A program made the position numbers and the translations under genes. Of a stretch of DNA of 64,000 nt, positions 26,034 to 33,807 are shown one piece after another. This stretch comes from Tepidicaulis sp002389665 (lineage in GTDB: Bacteria > Pseudomonadota > Alphaproteobacteria > Parvibaculales > Parvibaculaceae). Below the pieces are notes generated by a model, which was not told the origin of the DNA, did not search any database, and saw only the letters and a list, made by a program, of their open reading frames with translations. Positions within the stretch are counted from its first letter, which is position 1. The number at the start of each line of letters is the position of its first letter. The stretch covers positions 3,100,001 to 3,164,000 of the forward strand of contig NZ_OZ244942.1 of NCBI RefSeq assembly GCF_965222285.1, in the 5' to 3' direction.

Positions 26034-27713
26034 ATGGCGAACACGGATCATAACCTTGGCAAGAAGGCCGACGAGAACACCATTGCCATGAGCCCGCTGG
26101 TGGGCCTGCCGCGCGAAGAGCTGCTGGCGGCCATCGGCACCGTGCTGAAGGAAACGGCCCGCCACCCGATAAATTTCGCCCGCCATGCCGGCACGTTCGG
26201 CAAAGATGTCGTCGATATCGTGCGCGGGAAATCCGAGCTCGGCCCGGAGCCGAAGGACAAGCGCTTCAAGGACCCGACCTGGGCCTTCAACCCGGTCTAC
26301 CGCGCCGGCATGCAAAGCTGGATGGCGCTGCAAAAAGGCCTCAACAATTGGGTGGACGATCTGGAGCTTGCCGAGCTTGAGCGCGCCCGCGCCCAGATCG
26401 TGCTCAATATGATCACCGATGCCCTCTCCCCCACCAACTCGCTGATCGGCAATCCGGCCGCCCTCAAACGCGCCTACGAAACGGGCGGGCTTTCCCTCGT
26501 CAAAGGCCTGAAAAACGCCTATGGCGACATCGTCCATAATGGCGGCATGCCCTCTCAGGTCGACAAACGCCCCTTCAAAGTGGGCGAGAACCTTGCCTTG
26601 AGCGAAGGCGCCGTCGTCTACCGCACGGAAATGGCCGAGCTCATTCAATATAAGCCACAGACGCCGGAAGTTTATGAAATCCCGGTCTTCATGGTGCCGC
26701 CCCAGATCAACAAATTCTATGTCTCCGATCTGTGCCCGGAACTCTCGCTGGTGAATTACCTCACCCAGCTCGGCCATCAGGTCTTCATCATTTCCTGGCG
26801 CAATCCGACGAAGGAACACGCTCATTGGGGCTTGGCCGATTACATCCGCACCGTGACGGAGCTTTCCGACGTCGCGATGAAAATCACCGGCCAGAAGAAA
26901 CTCAACGTCACCGGCGCCTGCTCCGGCGGCATCACGGTTTCGACATTGCTCTCAAACCTTGCCGCGGAAAATGACGAGCGCGTGAACACCGTGACCCTGC
27001 AGGTCTGCGTCCTCGATCCGCGCCGCACGGACAGCGAAATGGGCTCGCTCGTCAACAAACGCGGGCTGGAACTGGCGCGCAAACGCTCGGCCAAAAAAGG
27101 CGTTCTGGAGGGCAGCGATCTGGCGCGCATGTTCGCCTGGCTGCGCCCCAACGACCTCGTCTGGAACTACGTGGTCAACAATTATCTGCTCGGCGAAGAC
27201 CCGCCCGCGTTCAATATTTTGTTCTGGAACAACGATTCTACCAATCTTACCGCTGCGCTGCATTCGGACTATCTGGCACTATATGAAAGACAGCCTTTTG
27301 CGAATCAGGGAACGGTTGATTTCATGGGGAACAAGATCGATCTGCGCAAAGTCAAAGCCGACACCTTCATCGTTGCCGGCATGACCGATCACATCACCCC
27401 CTGGAAAGCCTGTTACCGCACGACCCATCTGATGGGCGGCAATGTGAAGTTCGTTCTGTCCGCAGGCGGACATATTCAGGCGCTTCTCAACCCGCCGCTG
27501 AATCCGAAGGCGAAGTTTTATTGGAACGAACAGAATCCGGACAATCCGGAAGAATGGCTAGCAGGCGCAAGCGAGAAGAAAGGCTCCTGGTGGGACGAAT
27601 GGGCGGTTTGGCTTTCCGAACGCTCCGGCGCCCCCAAGCCCGCGCCCAAGAAACTGGGGAACCGTAAATATCCCCCGATCGAGGCAGCGCCCGGCAGCTA
27701 TGTGTTCGAATAG
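26034..27713 (+). CDS. phaC: class II-type polyhydroxyalkanoate synthase
   Basis: PHA polymerase that joins (R)-3-hydroxyacyl-CoA units at granules. Length (559 aa) equals that of pseudomonad PhaC1, and the catalytic residues fall at exactly the pseudomonad class II numbers: Cys296 in GACSGG, Asp452 in GMTDHITPW and His480 in SAGGHIQ. Other conserved stretches are PPQINKFYVSDLCP and DSTNLTAALHSDYLALYE. Class I enzymes typical of alphaproteobacteria are usually about 580-600 aa. Adjacent phaZ, phasin and phaD genes complete an mcl-PHA-type cluster, suggesting medium-chain 3-hydroxyacyl-CoA as substrate, though chain-length preference is inferred. Confidence 0.95.
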   Translation: MANTDHNLGKKADENTIAMSPLVGLPREELLAAIGTVLKETARHPINFARHAGTFGKDVVDIVRGKSELGPEPKDKRFKDPTWAFNPVYRAGMQSWMALQKGLNNWVDDLELAELERARAQIVLNMITDALSPTNSLIGNPAALKRAYETGGLSLVKGLKNAYGDIVHNGGMPSQVDKRPFKVGENLALSEGAVVYRTEMAELIQYKPQTPEVYEIPVFMVPPQINKFYVSDLCPELSLVNYLTQLGHQVFIISWRNPTKEHAHWGLADYIRTVTELSDVAMKITGQKKLNVTGACSGGITVSTLLSNLAAENDERVNTVTLQVCVLDPRRTDSEMGSLVNKRGLELARKRSAKKGVLEGSDLARMFAWLRPNDLVWNYVVNNYLLGEDPPAFNILFWNNDSTNLTAALHSDYLALYERQPFANQGTVDFMGNKIDLRKVKADTFIVAGMTDHITPWKACYRTTHLMGGNVKFVLSAGGHIQALLNPPLNPKAKFYWNEQNPDNPEEWLAGASEKKGSWWDEWAVWLSERSGAPKPAPKKLGNRKYPPIEAAPGSYVFE

Positions 27714-27727
27714 AAAAGGATGAGTAT

Positions 27728-28585
27728 ATGCCGGTAGGCAAAACCCCGTCTCATACGCCGCATCTGCCGAAGATGCGCTATCCGACCATCGGCGGACAAA
27801 AACTGCGCGTGGCGATCTGGGAAGGATCGGGGCGGGCCCGGCCAATTCTCTTCTTCAACGGCATCGGCGCCAATCTGGAACTGGCAGCGCCTTTGGGCGA
27901 GGCCTTTACCGACCGCGACGTCATCACCTTCGACATGCCCGGCATCGGCAAATCGCCGGCCCCGCGCTGGCCTTACCGGGCCTGGCAGGCCGCGCGGCTC
28001 GCCCGCAAGGTGCTCGATGAATATGGCTATGACGAAGTGGACGTGCTCGGCGTTTCCTGGGGCGGGGCAATGGCGCAGCAATTTGCCATGCAGTACCGCG
28101 CCCGTGTCGGCAAGCTGATGCTGGCGGCAACATCCGCGGGCATGGTGATGGTGCCGGGCAAACCCAAAGCGCTTTCCAAGCTTGCCCATCCGCGCCGCTA
28201 TCTCGATCCTGCCTATTTGATGCGCAATTTCGAGCAGCTTTACGGCGATGATCCCAACATGGCCGAAACGCACGCGATCAGCATTTTGCCGCCCACCGCG
28301 CGCGGCTACATGTTCCAGCTTCTTGCCATGGCGGGCTGGACCTCCGTGCCGTTCCTGCCCTTCCTGCCGCATCCGACACTGATCATGATGGGCGACAGGG
28401 ACAATATCGTGCCGCTCGCCAACGGGCATATTCTCAAGACGCTTATTCCTCAGTCCCGCCTGCACGTCGTTAAAGGCGGCGGGCACCTTTTCCTCGTCAG
28501 CCGGGCCGATGAAATCATCCCCGTGATGCAGGATTTCCTGGACACGCCCGAGGAATTCGAAGGGGCTGGGGCGCCTGCGCTCTAA
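27728..28585 (+). CDS. phaZ: intracellular PHA depolymerase, PhaZ-like
   Basis: Alpha/beta hydrolase (285 aa) that would mobilise stored polymer at the granule. Catalytic nucleophile Ser110 lies in LGVSWGGAMAQQFA, a sequence characteristic of pseudomonad PhaZ; the acid is Asp225 (GDRDNIVP) or Asp223, and His253 lies in GGGHLFL. The oxyanion region is LFFNGIGANLELAAPL, again PhaZ-like. It starts 14 bp after phaC, in the same order as pseudomonad phaC1-phaZ. No signal peptide, consistent with an intracellular depolymerase. Confidence 0.92.
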   Translation: MPVGKTPSHTPHLPKMRYPTIGGQKLRVAIWEGSGRARPILFFNGIGANLELAAPLGEAFTDRDVITFDMPGIGKSPAPRWPYRAWQAARLARKVLDEYGYDEVDVLGVSWGGAMAQQFAMQYRARVGKLMLAATSAGMVMVPGKPKALSKLAHPRRYLDPAYLMRNFEQLYGDDPNMAETHAISILPPTARGYMFQLLAMAGWTSVPFLPFLPHPTLIMMGDRDNIVPLANGHILKTLIPQSRLHVVKGGGHLFLVSRADEIIPVMQDFLDTPEEFEGAGAPAL

Positions 28586-28616
28586 CCCTGCGCATTCATC
28601 TTCAAAGGAGGCCTTC

Positions 28617-29102
28617 ATGCCGCGACAGAAAACCCCCGTGGACCGCGCCAGCGAACTTGCCCGCCGCATCTGGCTTGCCGGTGTCGGCGCTTACGGCCAG
28701 GCATATGATGAAGCCCAGGAACAGATGTCACGGGTGAACGAGGAAACCAGCAAAGTTTTCGACGAACTGGTCAATCGCGGCGAAACGCTGGAAAAGAAAC
28801 TGGCCCCTGCGCGCGAGCGCATGAGCCAGCAATCGGACAAGGCGATCGCCTCCCTCGAAGAACGCCTTGAAAAGATGCGCGCCATGTTCGGCATGAGCGG
28901 CAACGACCCCGACCTTGCCCGCAAGGTGGATACGCTGACCGCAAAGGTCGATGCGCTTTCCGCCAAGCTCGATGCGCTGGCCGCAGCGGGCGCAAAAAAG
29001 CCGGCAGCGAAAAAAGCAGCAGCAAAAAAACCTGCCGCGAAGAAAAAAGCGCCCGCCAAGAAAGCCACGGCGAAGAAGAAAACCGCCGCGAAGAAACGCT
29101 GA
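28617..29102 (+). CDS. phaF: PhaF-like phasin with histone H1-like tail
   Basis: Second granule-associated protein (161 aa). The N-terminal phasin domain has SELARRIWLAGVGAYGQAYDEAQEQMSRVNEETSKVFDELVNRGETLEKKL, closely parallel to the first phasin. A heptad-repeat segment (VDTLTAKVDALSAKLDAL) gives a coiled coil, and the C-terminal 45 residues are AAKK/PAAKK repeats as in PhaF, which links granules to the nucleoid in pseudomonads. GGAGG precedes the ATG. The tail is codon-repetitive and may vary in length between strains. Confidence 0.9.
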   Translation: MPRQKTPVDRASELARRIWLAGVGAYGQAYDEAQEQMSRVNEETSKVFDELVNRGETLEKKLAPARERMSQQSDKAIASLEERLEKMRAMFGMSGNDPDLARKVDTLTAKVDALSAKLDALAAAGAKKPAAKKAAAKKPAAKKKAPAKKATAKKKTAAKKR

Positions 29103-29127
29103 TGCGAAGCGGGGAAGCTGAAGCGGC

Positions 29128-29772
29128 ATGAAAACCCGCGACCGGATTCTCAAATCGGCGCTCGTCCTTTTCAATGAAGAGGGCGAGCCTTCCGTTTCCA
29201 CCGTCGATATCGCCAATGAAGTCGGCATCAGCCCCGGCAATCTATATTATCATTTCCGCGGCAAGGAAGTGTTGATCGAAGCGCTTTTCGATTCGTTCGA
29301 AGAAGAGATGCACATCGTCCTGGAAGCGCCCGTCGCCAAGCCCCTATCGGTCGAGGACAACTGGCTCTATCTCTATGTGGTCTTCGAAGAGATCTACGAT
29401 TTCCGCTTCTTCTACCGCAACCTCTCCGATCTCTTGCAGCGTTATCCCCAGCTTGCCCGCAGGTTCCGCGATCTTCTCTCCTTGAAGGAACGCGCGCTCG
29501 GTGCCTTGCTGCGCGAGCTGGCGGGCCGCGATTTCATTCATTTGGGCGAGGCCGAGCACGTCCACCTTGCCGAACGGCTGACGCTCTTCATGACTTACTG
29601 GATGAACGACCGGGCCGTGCGCCATCCGGAAGAAGACGGACCGGACCTCATCCATCGCGGCGTCTTTCAGATGCTGCTCACCATCGGCGCTTATGTGCCG
29701 GAAGGACGCGAAGTGTTCCTCACACTGGTGGAAGGCTTTTATGCCGATATTGCCGCCAAAAAACGCCGCTGA
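29128..29772 (+). CDS. phaD: TetR-family regulator, PhaD-like
   Basis: A 214-residue TetR protein with HTH TRDRILKSALVLFNEEGEPSVSTVDIANEVGISPGNLYYHFRGKEVLIEALF. The C-terminal domain has the PhaD-like stretch LYVVFEEIYDFRFFYRNLSDLLQRYPQLARRFRDL and FMTYWMNDRAV. In pseudomonads PhaD activates the pha genes. Its position after the phasin in the same cluster supports the assignment; order here (phasin, phaC, phaZ, phaF, phaD all on one strand) differs from the pseudomonad layout, where phaF/phaI are divergent and a second synthase is present. Confidence 0.88.
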   Translation: MKTRDRILKSALVLFNEEGEPSVSTVDIANEVGISPGNLYYHFRGKEVLIEALFDSFEEEMHIVLEAPVAKPLSVEDNWLYLYVVFEEIYDFRFFYRNLSDLLQRYPQLARRFRDLLSLKERALGALLRELAGRDFIHLGEAEHVHLAERLTLFMTYWMNDRAVRHPEEDGPDLIHRGVFQMLLTIGAYVPEGREVFLTLVEGFYADIAAKKRR

Positions 29773-30005
29773 GCCGCAGGCTGCCCTTCCTTTTCAACAT
29801 TACGAAGTTTTAATCCCCTCTTCATGCAGCCGCGCGGCCTGCCTGGTTAGTATGAGGAGCGGGCACAATTTCGTGAGTGAACGGCCCGCAGCGCGCCGCC
29901 ATTTGCGCCGCGCTGGCAGTCGGCAAAGACTCAACCACCCGGTTTGAGGGGGATCAGACTGCGAAAGAGAAAGGAGAAACCGGGACCAAATTGGAGGAAT
30001 AAGCC

Positions 30006-31370
30006 ATGAAAAAGAGCATTGCTCTGGCTTCGGTGCTTGTCGCCGGCTCGCTTGCCGGAACGGCGGCAGCCAAAGTGCCCGAAGCGCAAACGAACCGGCT
30101 TGGCAACGATTTGACGCCGATTGGGGCGGAGAAGGCCGGTAATGGCGGGGACATTCCCGCCTGGACGGGCGGGCTGACCAGCGTGCCCGACAGTGTCAAA
30201 GGCGAATATCAAGCCGGCAAACTGATGCCCAATCCCTTCGCCAGCGACAAACCCAAAGTCGAAATCACCCCGGCCAATATGGGCCAGTATTCGGATAAGC
30301 TGACGGAAGGCTATAAAGCGCTTCTGACGACCTATCCCGATTACAAGATGAAGGTCTATCAGACCCGCCGCTCCTGCGCGTATCCCGAATTCGTCTATGA
30401 GGCGACGAAGCGCAACTCGCAGGTCGCGGACCTGACGCCAGGCGGTAACGGCGTCTCGAAAGGGATCATGGGTTTCCCGTTCCCCATTCCCAATAACGCG
30501 CTGGAAGTGATCTGGAACCACACGCTGCGCTATCGCGGCTTCAAGCTGACCCGTGAATTCACGGCAGCGCCGGTGACGCGTTCGGGCGAGTACGAGCTCA
30601 TCACCGTGCAGGACGAAGCCATCTTGCAATGGTCCGACCCGAAGAAGAACGCGGCTGAAGAGCTGGACAATATCTCGCTCTACTACATCGCCAATACCGT
30701 GGCGCCTGCCCGTTCCGCCGGCAGCGTGATCCTCGTGCATGAAACGCTGAACCGCGCCATCGAGGACCGCAAAGCCTGGCAATATTCACCCGGCACCCGC
30801 CGCGTGCGCCGCGCACCCAACATCGCCTATGACAATCCGGGCACCAATTCCGATGGGCTTTCCACCTCGGACAGCTTCGACGGCTATAACGGCGCTCCGG
30901 ATCGATACAACTGGAAGGTGATCGGCAAGTCGGAAAAATTCGTTGCCGCGAATTCCTATGATGCGACGCTTGCGAGCTACGATCAGCTGATCAAGCCGCT
31001 GCATCTCAATCAGGATTACGTGCGCTACGAGAACCACCGTGTCTGGACCATCGAGGCGACGCTGAAAGAAGGTACCCGCCACGTCTATTCGCGCCGGGTG
31101 AAACATCTGGACGAAGACAGCTGGACCATGACAGGCGCCGAGCTTTACGACGGCCGCGGCGAGCTGTGGCGCGTGCAGGAACTGCATGGCCGCCAATCCT
31201 ATGCCGTGCCGCTCTGCAACAAGGGCGCGGAGATCGTCTACGACCTGCAGGCCGGCCGTTACCTCGCTCTGGCGCTGCAGAACGAAGGCCAGCCGATCAA
31301 TTATGCGGCCGACGAACTGGATGTCGACCGCTACACCCCGGCTGCGATTCGCCGCCTCGGTGTGCGCTAA
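30006..31370 (+). CDS. exported DUF1329 protein, copy 1
   Basis: A 454-residue exported protein of the DUF1329 family. The Sec signal peptide MKKSIALASVLVAGSLAGTAAA ends before KVPEAQ. Conserved blocks include NRLGNDLTPIGAEKAGN, NNALEVIWNHTLRYRG, APARSAGSVILVHETLN and the C-terminal GAEIVYDLQAGRYLALALQNEGQPI. The family is outer-membrane/periplasm associated and often found with DUF1302 and RND exporters in lipid or sterol uptake loci; neither partner is here. GGAGG precedes the ATG. A near-identical paralog follows at 31693. Confidence 0.9.
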   Translation: MKKSIALASVLVAGSLAGTAAAKVPEAQTNRLGNDLTPIGAEKAGNGGDIPAWTGGLTSVPDSVKGEYQAGKLMPNPFASDKPKVEITPANMGQYSDKLTEGYKALLTTYPDYKMKVYQTRRSCAYPEFVYEATKRNSQVADLTPGGNGVSKGIMGFPFPIPNNALEVIWNHTLRYRGFKLTREFTAAPVTRSGEYELITVQDEAILQWSDPKKNAAEELDNISLYYIANTVAPARSAGSVILVHETLNRAIEDRKAWQYSPGTRRVRRAPNIAYDNPGTNSDGLSTSDSFDGYNGAPDRYNWKVIGKSEKFVAANSYDATLASYDQLIKPLHLNQDYVRYENHRVWTIEATLKEGTRHVYSRRVKHLDEDSWTMTGAELYDGRGELWRVQELHGRQSYAVPLCNKGAEIVYDLQAGRYLALALQNEGQPINYAADELDVDRYTPAAIRRLGVR

Positions 31371-31692
31371 TAACAACAAGCTTCTCACAATGGCTTGAAG
31401 CCGGCTCCCTGCGGGGAGCCGGCTTTTTTGCTAAGGCTTTCAATTCACTGAGAGTCCCGATCATCTTAGAGCAAATTATCTTAAGACAGATGATCGGCGA
31501 AAACCGGCGGCGCGGACCTTACAAACATTTAATGAAAGGTAACTCTGAAAGAAGGGTAACGTCCTTGTGGAAATGGGTCTCGGATATTCAAGGGGGAGGC
31601 CCGCGCCAGAAGACAGATAAAACGGGCAGAAGAACAGCGTGTGCTGACACTCCTCTTCCCTTCGGTCTGCGGCGATAATCACGGAGGGAACA
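31371..31692 (+). promoter_or_regulatory. gap between the two DUF1329 genes: terminator and long inverted repeat
   Basis: After the terminator (31398-31429) an AT-rich region holds a perfect 10-bp inverted repeat, CCGATCATCT (31457-31466) and AGATGATCGG (31488-31497), with TTA/TAA continuing the symmetry inside. This resembles a regulatory site upstream of copy 2. No coding potential seen. Confidence 0.5.
31398..31429 (+). terminator. intrinsic terminator of DUF1329 copy 1
   Basis: Perfect 12-bp stem AAGCCGGCTCCC/GGGAGCCGGCTT with a TGCG tetraloop and a T run, 27 bp after the stop. Confidence 0.95.
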
Positions 31693-33063
31693 ATGAAAAT
31701 GAGAAAGAGCGTAGCCTTGGTATCCGCCTTGGTCGCCGGCACGGTCGCCGGATCGGCTCTGGCCAAGGTGCCCGAGGCTCAGGTCAACCGCCTCGGCGCC
31801 GACCTGACGCCCATGGGCTCGGAAAAAGCAGGTAATGGCGGGGCGATCCCGGCATGGACCGGCGGCCTGTCCAGCGTCCCGGCAAGCGTCCAGGGCGAAT
31901 ACTCGGCCGACAAACTGCTGCCGAACCCGTTCAAGGGCGATGCGGTTCAGTTCGAAGTCACCGCTGGCAACATGGCGCAGTATGACGGGCAGCTGACGGA
32001 AGGCTATAAAGCCATGCTGTCGACCTACCCGACCTACAAGATGAAGGTCTATCAGACCCGCCGTTCTTGTGCCTTCCCGGAATTCGTTTACGAAGCCAAC
32101 AAGCGCAATGCGCAGGTTTCCGAACTGACCCCGGGCGGTAACGGTGTGTCCGAAGGGATCATGGGGTCTCCTTTCCCGATCCCCAACAACGCGCTGGAAA
32201 TCATCTGGAACCACACGCTGCGTTACCGCGCCTTCAAACTCACGCGTGAGTTCACGGCAGCGCCGGTGACCCGTTCGGGTGAATACGAACTCCAGACGGT
32301 GCAGGACGAGGCGATCATTCAGTGGTCGGACCCGGCCAAGAAGCGCGCCGAAGAGCTGGACAATATCTCGCTCTATTACATCGCCAACACCGTGGCTCCG
32401 GCCCGTTCGGCGGGTAGCGTGATCCTGGTGCACGAAACGCTGAACCGTGCCCTTGAAGACCGCAAAGCCTGGCAGTATTCGCCCGGTACGCGCCGTGTGC
32501 GCCGTGCCCCGAACATTGCTTACGACAACCCGGGCACCAACTCCGACGGTCTGTCCACCTCGGACAGCTTTGACGGCTACAATGGCGCTCCGGACCGTTA
32601 TGACTGGACGGTTCTCGGCAAGTCCGAGAAATTCGTTGCGGCCAATGCCTACGACGCTTCGCTGGTCAACTACTCCGACTACCTGAAGCCCCTGCACCTC
32701 AACCAGGACCATGTCCGCTATGAGCTGCACCGGGTCTGGAGCATCGAGGCCAATCTTCGCCCCGGCACGCGCCACGTTTACTCGCGCCGCGTGACCCATC
32801 TGGACGAAGACAGCTGGACGATCACCAACGCAGAACTCTATGACGGCCGCGGCGAGCTGTGGCGCGTTCAGGAACTGCATGGCCGTCAGGACTACGGCGT
32901 GCCGCTCTGCAACAAAGGCGCGGAAATCGTCTATGACCTGCAGGCCGGCCGTTACCTCGCTCTGGCTCTGCAGAACGAAGGTCAGCCGATCAACTACGGC
33001 GCCGAAGAACTGGATGTGAACCGGTACACGCCGGCCGCTATCCGCCAGCTCGGCGTGCGTTAA
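31693..33063 (+). CDS. exported DUF1329 protein, copy 2
   Basis: A 456-residue paralog of the gene at 30006, conserved along almost the whole mature sequence (long identical blocks such as AGSVILVHETLNRA and SSPGTRR-type neighbours), so a tandem duplication. Signal peptide MKMRKSVALVSALVAGTVAGSALA-KVPEAQ. This copy uses visibly more T-ending codons such as CGT, GGT and GTT than its neighbours, suggesting selection for high expression. It has its own upstream inverted repeat and a strong terminator, so the copies are likely expressed independently. Specific function unknown. Confidence 0.9.
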   Translation: MKMRKSVALVSALVAGTVAGSALAKVPEAQVNRLGADLTPMGSEKAGNGGAIPAWTGGLSSVPASVQGEYSADKLLPNPFKGDAVQFEVTAGNMAQYDGQLTEGYKAMLSTYPTYKMKVYQTRRSCAFPEFVYEANKRNAQVSELTPGGNGVSEGIMGSPFPIPNNALEIIWNHTLRYRAFKLTREFTAAPVTRSGEYELQTVQDEAIIQWSDPAKKRAEELDNISLYYIANTVAPARSAGSVILVHETLNRALEDRKAWQYSPGTRRVRRAPNIAYDNPGTNSDGLSTSDSFDGYNGAPDRYDWTVLGKSEKFVAANAYDASLVNYSDYLKPLHLNQDHVRYELHRVWSIEANLRPGTRHVYSRRVTHLDEDSWTITNAELYDGRGELWRVQELHGRQDYGVPLCNKGAEIVYDLQAGRYLALALQNEGQPINYGAEELDVNRYTPAAIRQLGVR

Positions 33064-33090
33064 TCGACCAGCCTCTCCGGAGGCAAAAGG

Positions 33091-33124
33091 AAGGCCGGTG
33101 CATTCCGCACCGGCCTTTTCTTTT
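33091..33124 (+). terminator. intrinsic terminator of DUF1329 copy 2
   Basis: Perfect 11-bp stem AAGGCCGGTGC/GCACCGGCCTT around ATTCC, followed by a T-rich tail. Convergent with the truncated hemoglobin gene. Confidence 0.95.
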
Positions 33125-33141
33125 GGGTAAATCCCAAATGC

Positions 33142-33567
33142 TCAGCTTCTTGCGGCCTTTGCGCCATCCGCCTCTTCCGGCCGGAAGAAAAGCCCAAGTT
33201 GCAGGCTATGAGCGATGCGCTTGGCCTTTTCGGTAAAGACAGCTCCCGCCTCGGGCCCCGCAACGTCGTGAGCGGCCTCCTCGAAAAGCGCAAGCCAATG
33301 AGCGAAATGCTCGGGCCTGATGCTTTTTACCTTCATATGCGCCACCATCGGCTTGCCGTGATAGCGCCCGCTCATCAGCATGACCGATGACCAGAAGTCG
33401 CACATTTTCGCCAGATGCGGCCCCCAGTTCTCATCCGGCCCGATGGCGCGCGTAAAGATCGGCCCCAGCACCTCATCCGCCCGGATCCGCCGGTAAAATT
33501 CATGCACGAGATCATGTATCATGGCCTCGGTAACGGCCCCGGCCTGGGGAGAAGGGGAAACACGCAT
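33142..33567 (-). CDS. group III truncated hemoglobin
   Basis: A 141-residue small heme protein. The family III pattern is visible: HDLVHEFYRRIRADEVLGPIF, then HLAKMCDFWSSVMLMSGRYHGKPMVAHMKVKSI with the conserved B/E-helix aromatic and the proximal His in PEHFAHWLALFEEAA. Group III members are implicated in NO or peroxide chemistry and iron homeostasis, but the ligand role here is not shown. ATG with AAAGG upstream. A short palindrome just upstream could be an NO- or redox-responsive operator (see 33584). Confidence 0.9.
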   Translation of the reverse strand: MRVSPSPQAGAVTEAMIHDLVHEFYRRIRADEVLGPIFTRAIGPDENWGPHLAKMCDFWSSVMLMSGRYHGKPMVAHMKVKSIRPEHFAHWLALFEEAAHDVAGPEAGAVFTEKAKRIAHSLQLGLFFRPEEADGAKAARS

Positions 33568-33583
33568 CGGCGCACCTTTAAGA

Positions 33584-33598
33584 AGTATTTTGGATACT
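33584..33598 (-). promoter_or_regulatory. palindromic candidate operator of the truncated hemoglobin gene
   Basis: AGTAT-N5-ATACT, 17-31 bases upstream of the hemoglobin start, in an AT-rich stretch. Position and symmetry fit an Rrf2/NsrR-type or similar repressor site; the regulator is not in this window. Confidence 0.35.
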
Positions 33599-33807
33599 CA
33601 TTATCTGATAACGATAGCCCCGGCTTCAATGGGTAAAAACACCGGCGAATGCGGCGAAACGTCTCCCTTTCTGCCGCGTTTATGACGGTGAAGCGAAATC
33701 CTCGCCCCCTCCCTGCTTTCCCCTTTGTACCGGCGGCGAACTAAGCTAGATGGGGCACGGGCAACGCCAAAAAACCTTGCCACAGGACCTTGAAGGATCG
33801 GCCGGAT

